Under the pieces are notes generated by a model. That model ran no database searches, had not been told where the DNA came from, and saw nothing but the letters and a program-made list of their open reading frames with translations. A stretch of DNA of 10,424 nucleotides, from the NCBI GenBank assembly GCA_009843005.1, contig VYEH01000084.1, forward strand, positions 15,800 to 26,223, in the 5' to 3' direction. This DNA comes from Pseudomonadota bacterium (GTDB taxonomy: Bacteria; Pseudomonadota; Gammaproteobacteria; Steroidobacterales; Rariloculaceae). Shown here one piece after another: positions 1-6,498 of the stretch. Position numbers and translations under genes: made by a program. Position 1 is the first letter of the stretch. The number at the start of each line of letters is the position of its first letter.

Positions 1-1383
1 TACAACGGACGCATCGTCGCCTCCGGCGTGGACCCGGACGTGCTGGTTGCCGTCTTCCCGGGCCTGCTGCCCGATGCGCTCGGCCCGGAGCGGCTCGGGA
101 CCCTGGGAATCGACACGGCATTCGAGTACGACGCGGCAGGATCCATACTCCGCCTCGACCATCTCGCCGCCAGCGCCCTGGGCCTGCAAACGAGCGGCGA
201 CTTCACCGTTCGCGATCCCACGGACAGCCCCGAAATCACCGGATCGCTGCGGGTGGCGAATTTCTCCCCGCGCGCGCTCCTGGAGCGCTTTGGCCGGGAC
301 GTACCGCCCACCGCCGAGCCGGTTGCGCTGCAATCGGCGACCCTGAGCGCGGACGTCGCCCTCGGCGCGAACCGGGCCGAGTTCGCTGCGCTGCAAATGC
401 GCCTGGACGACAGCAATGTCACCGGCCGCGTCGAGGTCACCGAGTTCGCCGACCCGCACTTCGTATTCGAACTGGACGTGGATCGGATCAACCTCGACCG
501 CTACCTTCAGCCCTCCTCCGAAGCCACGGCCGCGCCGGACCAGGAAGACAAGGGCTTCGACACCGCCGACCTCGCCGACCTGAACCTGGCAGGCCGCATC
601 GGCGCCTCGGAACTTCAGATCTCGGGCCTCAACGTCACCGGCTTTACCACCGGCATCGCTCTCGCCGCGGGCATAGGCCGCATCGAACCGCTGGTGGCCG
701 ACCTGTACGGCGGCGAGTTTCAGGGCGGGGCCGAATTCGATGTACGCGCGGGCGGTCCTCTAGTCTCGCTGCAGGGCTCCCTGTATGACGTCGACATCTC
801 GGGACTGCAGACCGGACTCTCCGGAGAACCTGCGCGCACCAGCGGCACGGGCATCGTCGACGTCGAACTCACCGGGATCGGCGACAACCTGGACGAGGTG
901 CTTTCAACCGCGACGGGTTCCATCGAATTTATCCTTCGCGACGGCGCCATGGAGGGATTCAACCTCGACCACACGCTGTGCGATCTCTACAACCAGCTGA
1001 GCGGATACCCGCGGCCCGCACCGGCGGCCGTCAACGCCACCCGCTACAGCCTGATGCGCGGCGCCGCCCAGGTCCGCGACGGCATCGCGCAGACCACCGA
1101 TCTGCTCGGCAACATGGCAACCATCGAAGTCACCGGCGGGGGCCGCGTGGACCTGGTGAACTACGGGATCGACTTCGACCTGGACGCGGAAATGACGACT
1201 CCCAATCAGATCCCGGGATGTGAAACCATGGACAGCCTCGTCGGGCGATCGATTCCCGTCGTGGTCGGCGGAACCGTGGCCGAGCCGAGGATCGGCCCCG
1301 ACTTCGGGGAACTCCTCAGACAGCGCCTGCAGGAGGAAGCCGGCGAAGCCATTATCAACTCGGTGCTGGACCTGTTGAACTAG
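1..1383 (+). CDS. AsmA-family envelope protein, C-terminal part (5' end outside window)
   Basis: The frame is open from the first base of the window, so this is the last 460 or so residues of a longer protein. AsmA-family proteins are anchored in the inner membrane and extend into the periplasm; they are linked to outer-membrane assembly and, more recently, to lipid transport between membranes. The family's C-terminal pattern is clear: alternating hydrophobic beta-strand-like segments, the LYGGEFQGGAEFD block (bases about 706-741), the TGSIEFILRDGAMEGFNLD block (about 913-969), then RVDLVNYGIDFDLDAEM and a closing PVVVGGTVAEPRIGPDF segment followed by an amphipathic helix, as in other AsmA tails. 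The stop codon TAG lies 20 bp before the next gene, suggesting co-transcription. The family is convincing; which AsmA paralogue it is cannot be decided without the N-terminus. Confidence 0.88.
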   Translation, partial: YNGRIVASGVDPDVLVAVFPGLLPDALGPERLGTLGIDTAFEYDAAGSILRLDHLAASALGLQTSGDFTVRDPTDSPEITGSLRVANFSPRALLERFGRDVPPTAEPVALQSATLSADVALGANRAEFAALQMRLDDSNVTGRVEVTEFADPHFVFELDVDRINLDRYLQPSSEATAAPDQEDKGFDTADLADLNLAGRIGASELQISGLNVTGFTTGIALAAGIGRIEPLVADLYGGEFQGGAEFDVRAGGPLVSLQGSLYDVDISGLQTGLSGEPARTSGTGIVDVELTGIGDNLDEVLSTATGSIEFILRDGAMEGFNLDHTLCDLYNQLSGYPRPAPAAVNATRYSLMRGAAQVRDGIAQTTDLLGNMATIEVTGGGRVDLVNYGIDFDLDAEMTTPNQIPGCETMDSLVGRSIPVVVGGTVAEPRIGPDFGELLRQRLQEEAGEAIINSVLDLLN

Positions 1384-1403
1384 CGGCCTATACTTGGCTG
1401 CAC

Positions 1404-2192
1404 ATGAGAATGCATCGGCGCACATTTTCCTTTCTCCCGGCTCTCGCGCTGGGATTGGGCGGCGGCATGGCCGTGCCGGAATCCGCCCGCGGCCAGGGAT
1501 GGGACCTGGAGTACCCGAAGGCGGAGTTTCATATCGCCCGGCTGATGCCCAGCAGTACCCAGGCGTCTCGAGGCCGGTGGCGGCAGTGGTATGCCATCGA
1601 CTGGCCGGAAGCCGAGGACCATCTGTCCCAAGGTCTGGAGCGGCTCACCCGGCTCGAAGTGGCCGACGACAGCATTCATGTGCGCACCATCGACGACCGC
1701 ATCTTCAATCACCCCTGGCTGTTCGCGCAGCAGGTCGGCCAGTGGACGCTCTCCCATGAGGAAACCGATCGCTTGCGGGAATACCTCATGCGCGGCGGCT
1801 TCCTTGTGGTCGACGATTTCCATGGCATCTACGACTGGGACCACTTCAGGGACACCATTCAGCGCGCGCTGCCCGAATACCCCATCGTCGATATCCCGGA
1901 CGAAGATCCCCTGCTGCACGTGCTCTACGACCTGGACCGCAACACCCAGATCCCGGGCGCCAGGCACCTGTACCGCGGACCCGGCGGCCAGATCATGGCG
2001 CAGTTACCCGGCGGACCGCCCCAGTGGCGGGGCATCTACGACGAGCAGGGCCGGCTGATGGTGGCCATCAACTACAACATGGACATGGGCGACGCCTGGG
2101 AGCACGCCGACGATCCCTGGTACCCGAACCCCATGACCGCGCTGGCCTACCGCTTCGCAATCAACTACATCATCTACGCGATGACGCACTGA
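1404..2192 (+). CDS. Exported stand-alone DUF4159 protein
   Basis: 262 residues. An N-terminal export signal is visible: HRRTF at residues 4-8 followed by a hydrophobic stretch to about residue 23, with a likely cleavage near residues 28-31. The twin arginine resembles a Tat signal but is not a perfect match. The mature part is a complete DUF4159 domain: FNHPWLFAQQ (101-110), LREYLMRGGFLVVDDFHG (124-141), the IVDIPDEDPLLHVLYDL block (161-177), WRGIYDEQGRLMVAINYNMDMG (209-230) and DAWEHADDPWYP (230-241), ending in NYIIYAMTH. DUF4159 has a predicted glutamine-amidotransferase-like fold, and its function is unknown. Many relatives are fused to or sit beside BatA/MoxR-type genes; none is in the window. 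The ATG at 1404 is chosen for the signal peptide; ATG at 1410 is possible. No clear ribosome-binding site is seen, so coupling to the upstream AsmA gene is likely. Confidence 0.88.
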   Translation: MRMHRRTFSFLPALALGLGGGMAVPESARGQGWDLEYPKAEFHIARLMPSSTQASRGRWRQWYAIDWPEAEDHLSQGLERLTRLEVADDSIHVRTIDDRIFNHPWLFAQQVGQWTLSHEETDRLREYLMRGGFLVVDDFHGIYDWDHFRDTIQRALPEYPIVDIPDEDPLLHVLYDLDRNTQIPGARHLYRGPGGQIMAQLPGGPPQWRGIYDEQGRLMVAINYNMDMGDAWEHADDPWYPNPMTALAYRFAINYIIYAMTH

Positions 2193-2214
2193 TCGGGCCA
2201 CCGGTCGAACCGTC

Positions 2215-2547
2215 ATGGGCGAATTCCCGATCCTCCTGACTGCCGCGGCCGTTGTCGCGTTCATCCTTCTGGCGCCGCGGCTGCGGTCCGCACTCCGAAG
2301 CGGGTTTCGCAGCGGCGTCCAGGGCGACATCGTCGGCCGCCTCCGAAGCGCTTTACGCAACGGCTTTCGGGGCGGCAGGACACACCACCGTGGAATCGAC
2401 GTGGAATCGGACCTGCTGAGCGCCTGCGGCGGCGACAGGGGGACGATGGAACGGCTGATTCGCTACGAACTCGACCGCAAACCCGAGCTCGAGCGCACCG
2501 GCGCAGCACTCATGGCCCTGTCGAGGCTGCGCGCGGACCGGCGCTGA
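2215..2547 (+). CDS. Small basic membrane-anchored protein with an internal Arg-rich repeat
   Basis: 110 residues, no named function. Residues 4-20 form one hydrophobic segment, suitable as a membrane anchor. It is followed by a basic region holding two near copies of a 13-residue unit, RLRSALRSGFRSG (22-34) and RLRSALRNGFRGG (42-54), 20 residues apart. The C-terminal part (about 63-110), including DLLSACGGDRGTMERLIRYE, resembles a small helical module I recall from short membrane proteins, where an LL..C.GD....ERLI.YE pattern precedes a charged helix; I cannot name the family. It starts 22 bp after the DUF4159 gene, on the same strand, and its last 38 bp overlap the end of the opposing hicB gene. 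The start has no obvious Shine-Dalgarno. Intact frame, signal-anchor and repeat favour a real gene. Confidence 0.65.
   Translation: MGEFPILLTAAAVVAFILLAPRLRSALRSGFRSGVQGDIVGRLRSALRNGFRGGRTHHRGIDVESDLLSACGGDRGTMERLIRYELDRKPELERTGAALMALSRLRADRR
2278..2376 (+). repeat. Two diverged 39-bp coding repeats, 60 bp apart
   Basis: Bases 2278-2316 and 2338-2376 encode 13-residue units identical at 11 positions. At DNA level only about 26 of 39 bases agree, counted by eye, because most codons differ at the third base. The unit is rich in arginine and would form a basic amphipathic segment next to the membrane anchor. Confidence 0.75.
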
Positions 2548-2893
2548 CCGGCGCCTCGGTTTCGCTGCGATGCTCGAAGACTCTGGCCCTCAGGGATTCG
2601 GCGATCCAGGCGTTCAGGCTGGTTCCGTCCCGAACCGCTTCCAGGTAAGCATCGCGATGTAGATCCGGGTCGATGCGAAGAACCAGCTTGCCGGAAAACG
2701 GCTTGTCCGGATCGCATCCCGATTCCGCGCATTGTTCAAGATAGTCGTCGATCGCTTCGTGGAACGCCTGCTCGATGTCGCCCGCCGTGCCGGCCTCGAA
2801 GGAAATGACGTCGCGCGTATTCAGCACCCGCCCGTGCAGAATCCTGTCCTCCTCATTGAAGGAGACGAGCGCCTCGTAGCCTTTGTATCTCAT
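2510..2893 (-). CDS. hicB: HicB-family antitoxin (orphan; partner hicA is a remnant)
   Basis: 127 residues. HicB antitoxins bind and block the HicA RNase toxin, and repress their own operon through a C-terminal DNA-binding domain. The N-terminal half is a typical partly degraded RNase-H-like HicB fold: MRYKGYEALVSFNEEDRILH (1-20), then GRVLNTRDVISFEAGT (21-36). The central AFHEAIDDYLEQCAESG (43-59) and PDKPFSGKLVLRIDPDLH (62-79) lead into a ribbon-helix-helix part ending with SLNAWIAESLRARVFEH (92-108). The last 20 residues are a low-complexity tail that overlaps the opposing gene by 38 bp. The ATG overlaps, as ATGA, the stop codon of a hicA fragment just upstream, the usual hicA-hicB junction. 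No intact toxin gene is present, so the protein may now act only as a regulator, or be drifting. Confidence 0.9.
   Translation of the reverse strand: MRYKGYEALVSFNEEDRILHGRVLNTRDVISFEAGTAGDIEQAFHEAIDDYLEQCAESGCDPDKPFSGKLVLRIDPDLHRDAYLEAVRDGTSLNAWIAESLRARVFEHRSETEAPVSAGPRAASTGP
2540..2560 (+). terminator. Weak hairpin at the end of the + strand gene block
   Basis: GGCGC at 2540-2544 can pair with GCGCC at 2551-2555 across a 6-nt loop, and a short T-rich tail (TCGGTTT) follows. The stem is short and the T run is interrupted, so this is at best a weak intrinsic terminator. Its place, over the convergent gene ends, is where one would be expected. Confidence 0.25.
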
Positions 2894-2976
2894 GGAGTAA
2901 CACCTGCTGCCTTGAAGAAATCCCGCAGATCACGCACTTGATTGTGGGTGAGTATTTTACTCCGCGCGACGTGCGT
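2890..2976 (-). pseudogene. hicA: hicA toxin remnant, C-terminal end only
   Basis: A start-less open stretch just upstream of hicB ends in VRDLRDFFKAAGVTP, with its TGA overlapping the hicB ATG. HicA toxins that pair with this HicB type commonly end in a basic helix followed by AGV.P, so this looks like the last 15-20 residues of hicA. A full toxin is about 60-85 residues; here the frame closes at a TGA at 2977-2979, and the transporter gene occupies the DNA from 2957 upward. Similarity to HicA reaches back only to about base 2946. The RNase active-site His and the double-stranded-RNA-binding-like body of the toxin are missing, so no toxin can be made from this copy. Confidence 0.65.
2950..2962. 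repeat. 13-nt interrupted palindrome at the transporter stop codon
   Basis: GAGTA at 2950-2954 and TACTC at 2958-2962 are perfect inverted copies around TTT. The palindrome covers the stop codon of the BCCT gene and sits at the edge of the hicA remnant. It may be an old operator, a weak hairpin or chance. Confidence 0.35.
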
Positions 2977-4513
2977 TCAGCCGCCGCACCAGCGATACGC
3001 TCATGACGATGAGGATGGGAATGACCGGCAGGGAACCGATCACGGTCAGGGACTGGACCGCCGACAGGCTTCCGGACAAGGTCACGCCCAGGGTCATCAG
3101 GAACAGGACGGATATCCAGGCCAGGCGCATCCGCAGTTGCGGTTCCTGGCTGGCGCGAAGGTTTTTCGAGCAGACGCAGGCCGCCACGAAGGCCGCCGAA
3201 TCCATGGTGGTTGCATAGAAGACGATGCACAGGACGATGAAGAAGACCAGGCTGAGATTCCCGAACGGCAGGTGTCCGGCGATCGCGGCCGTGACGGCGT
3301 AAAGGCCGCTGTCCCGCAGGATATCGCTGAGCGGCAACACGTTGTTCAGCTCCAGGTGCAGGGCGAAGGCGCCGGTGATCGACATGTAGGTCAGGGTGCC
3401 GAGCGATCCCCAGCCGATGGTGCCCAGCACCAATTGGCGAATGGTCCTGCCGCGCGAAATCCTGGCGATGAACAGGCCCACGAAGGCTGCGAAGGCGATC
3501 CACCAACCCCAGTAGAACACGGTCCAGGTCTCGGTAAACCCGGTCTGGCCGATCGGATCGGTCCAGAGGTTGGTGTGGAAGAAGTTGTCGGCCATCAGTC
3601 CCAGGCTGTTCACGATCATCTTCAGGATGAACAGCGTCGGACCGACCACCAGGATCACGAGCAACAGAAGGATGGCCAGGACCATGTTGAAGTCCGCCAG
3701 CTTCTGGATGCCGCGTTTCAGGCCGCGCAGGGTGCTGGCGCCGAACAACAGGACCCACACGGTGAGGACCGCGACCTTGACGGGGATGCTGTCCTGAAGT
3801 CCGGTCAACTCCGCAAGCAGCGCCGAAACCAGGGGCACGCCTATGCCGAGCGAGGTCGTGGTGCCGGCGATGATGCCGAGCACGATGAAGACGTCGATGA
3901 CGACCTTCCAGGTGGAGTGCCCGAAGCGTGGCAGAGCGGCCGCGCTGGCCTCGCCGATTCGCAGGAAGCGCGCGCGCTCGACGTAGAGCGTGTAGGCGAT
4001 CGGCACGGCCGGCAGGGCATAGAACGCCCAGGGAATGATGCCCCAGTGGAGCATCGGGTACATGTGTCCCCATTCGTAGGCTTCGCTGGAATGAGGCGCG
4101 ATGCCCAGCGGGGGCGTTTCGAGATAGTAGATCGGTTCGCCGAACCCCCACGCCACGGTGCCCGCCCCGATCCCGGCGGTGAACATCATGGCCACCCAGT
4201 GAGGCGTGGAGAATTCCACGGGTTCGTCGGCTCCGCCCAGCTTGACGTTTCCGTGCGGCCCAAACGCCAGCCAGAGGCAGAAACCCAGCGCAACCATGCC
4301 GAAGGCGAGGTACAGCCAACTGAAATTGGTCCCTATGGCCGCATTGACCGACTGCGCCCAGACACCGGTTTCCTCGGGCGAGGCCAGGAACGCGGCCGCG
4401 AACAGGCCCGCGATGGCGATGGAGGGAACCAGAACGGCGGGTTCCGCCGAAGGCCGGCCCGTGGCCGATGACCGCTCCGTGGCCGAAGGCCGGCCGGTGG
4501 CGGCAGGTGTCAC
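2957..4513 (-). CDS. BCCT-family (betaine/choline/carnitine-type) transporter
   Basis: 518 residues, the usual length for the family, with about 12 hydrophobic segments. BCCT proteins take up quaternary ammonium or related compounds, usually with Na+ or H+, often as osmoprotectants. The TM3 glycine motif reads GIGAG (114-118), followed by FGEP (124-127). The family signature is WTVFYWGWW (330-338), followed by VGLFIARISRGRT (345-357). Where BetP has the third tryptophan of its aromatic box, this protein has Phe341, and the Pro that usually follows soon after is Ala. The GTG start at 4513 overlaps the upstream TGA (GTGA), suggesting translational coupling to the DUF2272 gene. Residues 5-22 are a hexapeptide repeat, ATGRPS ATERSS ATGRPS, before the first membrane segment. 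There is no long regulatory tail as in BetP. The substrate cannot be assigned from sequence alone. Confidence 0.93.
   Translation of the reverse strand: MTPAATGRPSATERSSATGRPSAEPAVLVPSIAIAGLFAAAFLASPEETGVWAQSVNAAIGTNFSWLYLAFGMVALGFCLWLAFGPHGNVKLGGADEPVEFSTPHWVAMMFTAGIGAGTVAWGFGEPIYYLETPPLGIAPHSSEAYEWGHMYPMLHWGIIPWAFYALPAVPIAYTLYVERARFLRIGEASAAALPRFGHSTWKVVIDVFIVLGIIAGTTTSLGIGVPLVSALLAELTGLQDSIPVKVAVLTVWVLLFGASTLRGLKRGIQKLADFNMVLAILLLLVILVVGPTLFILKMIVNSLGLMADNFFHTNLWTDPIGQTGFTETWTVFYWGWWIAFAAFVGLFIARISRGRTIRQLVLGTIGWGSLGTLTYMSITGAFALHLELNNVLPLSDILRDSGLYAVTAAIAGHLPFGNLSLVFFIVLCIVFYATTMDSAAFVAACVCSKNLRASQEPQLRMRLAWISVLFLMTLGVTLSGSLSAVQSLTVIGSLPVIPILIVMSVSLVRRLNARRAE
4444..4501 (-). repeat. Three 18-bp tandem repeats in the transporter N-terminus
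   Basis: On the - strand the unit is close to GCCACGGGCCGGCCTTCG, three copies in a row with the middle one more diverged. It encodes ATGRPS, ATERSS, ATGRPS. The 14-base core GCCGAAGGCCGGCC (+ strand) occurs at 4446-4459 and again at 4482-4495, exactly 36 bp apart. Because the period is a multiple of three, copy-number change would keep the frame. Confidence 0.8.
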
Positions 4514-5607
4514 GGGGCCAGTGTCGATACGCCCGGCATGCCGGCCGACGATGCGACCGGTGCGGCCCGCGCCGGCCCACCGCCGGCGAGCCGTTGCGTG
4601 AGCCAGCTCAGGTCATCGCCGCTCTCCACGAGCGCCTGCACCGTGGGGCTCGTGTCGAGCGCATCGGCGTGGAGGGGTTCGGCCCTGAGCTTCAGATGGG
4701 CGAACATCGTGCGATCGTCGCCGGTGACCGACCGCGCCCGGAACTCTCCGTCCCCATTCGATACGAACGGGGCCGCAAACAGCTTCAGGCGCACGGAACC
4801 GCTGACGTTTCCCCCAATGACAAGGATACGGTCATTGTGCTCCTCGACCCTGATCGTGATGTCGCAGTGAGAGCGGACCCCCTCGCCGAGGTTCCTGCGC
4901 CGCTCCCCGATCGAGACGTACGCCGAGCGCCGCGCGGAGCACAGCAGGTCGCCCGGCTCGATCGGCATCTCGCCGACGTCGTAGGCGACGTAAGCGGCGT
5001 CCGGTTCATCCCCGTCGCGCGCTTCGATCGCCTGGTCGATGTAGACGTAGTGCGCGATGTGGCGCTTGAACAGGTCTTCCTCGCCCAGGCCGCCCTCGCA
5101 CATGACCCACGATATGAACGCCGCCGACCATGGATCTTCCCAGCGCGCTCCGGCGCCGTACCGTCCGGTCCAGACATCGTTCTGCCTGTCGAGGATCCAC
5201 CAACCATCGTCCGTCACGGCCCAATAGCCCGCGATCGAGTCCGCCACGCGCGCCGCTTCCATCTGTTCGAGCGGCGAACGCGGGGGGCGCGGGCCGGTGC
5301 GCCGTGGCCGCGGCTCCTCCGGGATTGTCTGGTCGAGGACGCTGAATCCGAAGAAACCCCATTCCTGCACGGCGATGTCGACGATCCTGCGCCTGAGCTC
5401 GTCCGTCGGCATCATCCGGCACGCACGCTCGACGACCCGCATGCGGCCGGGCTCGCCGGTCACGCGCTCGGCCGGGGGCATGACGTCCAGCCGCTCGGGC
5501 TCGAGTCGGTCCAGGTGGATCTGCTGTGCATTCGCGCCGGAGGCCGAAGTCAGCGCAACGGCCAGGGCAAGCAGAATTTGTTTCGTGAAATCAATGCGGT
5601 GGATCAT
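4510..5607 (-). CDS. Secreted DUF2272 protein, CHAP/NlpC-like fold
   Basis: 365 residues. A clear signal peptide (basic n-region, hydrophobic 10-22, cleavage about ANA|QQ at 27/28) places it in the periplasm or envelope. The domain follows the order of small papain-like peptidoglycan hydrolases: DPWSAAFISWVM (158-169), PGDLLCSAR (218-226), SHCDITIRV (247-255) and VIGGNVSGSV (263-272). In CHAP-like relatives the first motif is PWCAAFVSW with a catalytic Cys; here that position is Ser161, while His248 is kept. DUF2272 has no established activity; a cell-wall role is inference from fold and from the neighbouring M23 peptidase. A Pro/Arg-rich insert lies at 96-113 and an Ala/Gly/Pro-rich tail at 341-365. 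It sits 96 bp after the M23 gene and overlaps the BCCT start by 4 bp. The ATG is preceded only by a weak AGG inside a possible hairpin. Confidence 0.85.
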   Translation of the reverse strand: MIHRIDFTKQILLALAVALTSASGANAQQIHLDRLEPERLDVMPPAERVTGEPGRMRVVERACRMMPTDELRRRIVDIAVQEWGFFGFSVLDQTIPEEPRPRRTGPRPPRSPLEQMEAARVADSIAGYWAVTDDGWWILDRQNDVWTGRYGAGARWEDPWSAAFISWVMCEGGLGEEDLFKRHIAHYVYIDQAIEARDGDEPDAAYVAYDVGEMPIEPGDLLCSARRSAYVSIGERRRNLGEGVRSHCDITIRVEEHNDRILVIGGNVSGSVRLKLFAAPFVSNGDGEFRARSVTGDDRTMFAHLKLRAEPLHADALDTSPTVQALVESGDDLSWLTQRLAGGGPARAAPVASSAGMPGVSTLAP

Positions 5608-5608
5608 C

Positions 5609-5636
5609 GCGGCCTAAATCTAACAGATTTGACCGC
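5609..5636 (-). promoter_or_regulatory. Hairpin covering the ribosome-binding region of the DUF2272 gene
   Basis: AAATCT (5616-5621) and AGATTT (5625-5630) pair perfectly around a 3-nt loop, and GCGG (5609-5612) pairs with CCGC (5633-5636) across a small internal loop. On the transcript the structure ends one base before the ATG at 5607, and the only Shine-Dalgarno-like bases (AGG, 5615-5613) lie in its internal loop. It could limit translation of this gene and of the coupled transporter. Confidence 0.4.
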
Positions 5637-5703
5637 AGAAACGGAAACGAGCGGGATTTTGAGGCATTCCGAATCCTTAACAGTTCCGGCAACATCGGTG
5701 CAG

Positions 5704-6498
5704 TCAAGGCAGCAGCGAAAACGGATCGACGCGGGCGTCGAGAATCCTCGCGCCCCAGTGCAGGTGCGGCCCTGTGACCCTTCCGGTCGCGCCGGCCAGC
5801 CCGACGACCTGCCCCCGTTCCACGAAATCGCCCACCTCCACGAGGATCTCCGAAAGGTGCAGGTACACCGTGTACAGGCCCAGCCCGTGGTCGACGAACA
5901 CCGCGTTGCCGTTGAAGAAGAAGTCCTTGGCCAGCACCACGCGGCCGGCATTGGAGGCGTGGATTTCCGTGCCGGTCGACGCGCTCAGGTCGGCGCCGGA
6001 ATGCGGCGCCCGCGGTTCGCCGTTGAAGATGCGGCGGTGGCCGAAGTTGCGCCCGTCCCGGGCGCCCGGGATCGGCACGATGAAGGGTTCGTCCCAGTAG
6101 GCAGTCGGCGTCAGGGTCGCGTAGACGGCGCCGATCTCGCGGGACTCCCTGGCCGCGCGCTCCTGGTTTTCCGGACTGAGTTGCACGAATCCCGGCGCCA
6201 CCGTGAGTTCGGTGGTCGGATAACTCATGCCCAGCACCTCGACCGACTCGGGTTGCGTCACGACGCGCCCGTCGGCATAGGTCATGGTCACTTCCACCGG
6301 GTAGTCCCCCGCCGACACATCCAGATCGACGCCGATGACCGTAAACCAGCGATCATCGTCGCGCACGAAGGGCACGCTTCGCTCCGACCACTCGATGGCG
6401 ACGGATTCGAGACCTTCCAGGTGCGGAACTTCGAGCTGCAGCGCCTGACCCTGACTGGCGCTCAACGCAGCCATGAACAACAAGGCTGTCGCCTCCAT
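5704..6498 (-). CDS. Secreted M23 (LytM-type) metallopeptidase
   Basis: 264 residues. M23 enzymes are zinc endopeptidases that cut peptide cross-links in peptidoglycan, or act as LytM activators of amidases when the site is broken. Here the site is complete: HSGAD gives His166 and Asp170, YLHLS gives His214, and GPHLHWG gives His245 and His247. Residues 1-18 are a short hydrophobic signal peptide without the usual basic start. Residues about 20-90 form an Ig-like beta domain of the type that precedes the catalytic domain in many periplasmic M23 proteins. A helical linker (108-124) joins it to the catalytic domain (about 138-264). The ATG is well supported by GAGGGGAG (6511-6504) five bases upstream. 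Both this gene and the next encode exported, probably wall-active proteins. Active hydrolase is my reading; it has not been shown. Confidence 0.93.
   Translation of the reverse strand: MEATALLFMAALSASQGQALQLEVPHLEGLESVAIEWSERSVPFVRDDDRWFTVIGVDLDVSAGDYPVEVTMTYADGRVVTQPESVEVLGMSYPTTELTVAPGFVQLSPENQERAARESREIGAVYATLTPTAYWDEPFIVPIPGARDGRNFGHRRIFNGEPRAPHSGADLSASTGTEIHASNAGRVVLAKDFFFNGNAVFVDHGLGLYTVYLHLSEILVEVGDFVERGQVVGLAGATGRVTGPHLHWGARILDARVDPFSLLP

Noticed and set aside
1388..1393. TATACT, a -10-like hexamer before the DUF4159 gene
   Set aside because: No -35 partner at a normal distance, and it lies only about 10 bases before the start codon; read-through from AsmA is simpler.
904..1967. Two - strand frames opposite AsmA and DUF4159
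   Set aside because: They mirror strong genes on the + strand and show no domain or start signal.
2942..4471. A 509-codon + strand frame and a 575-codon - strand frame (2853-4580) over the transporter gene
   Set aside because: Both lie over the BCCT gene in other frames, with shadow-like composition (runs of G/Q/H/D or R/H). The BCCT frame has clear family motifs.
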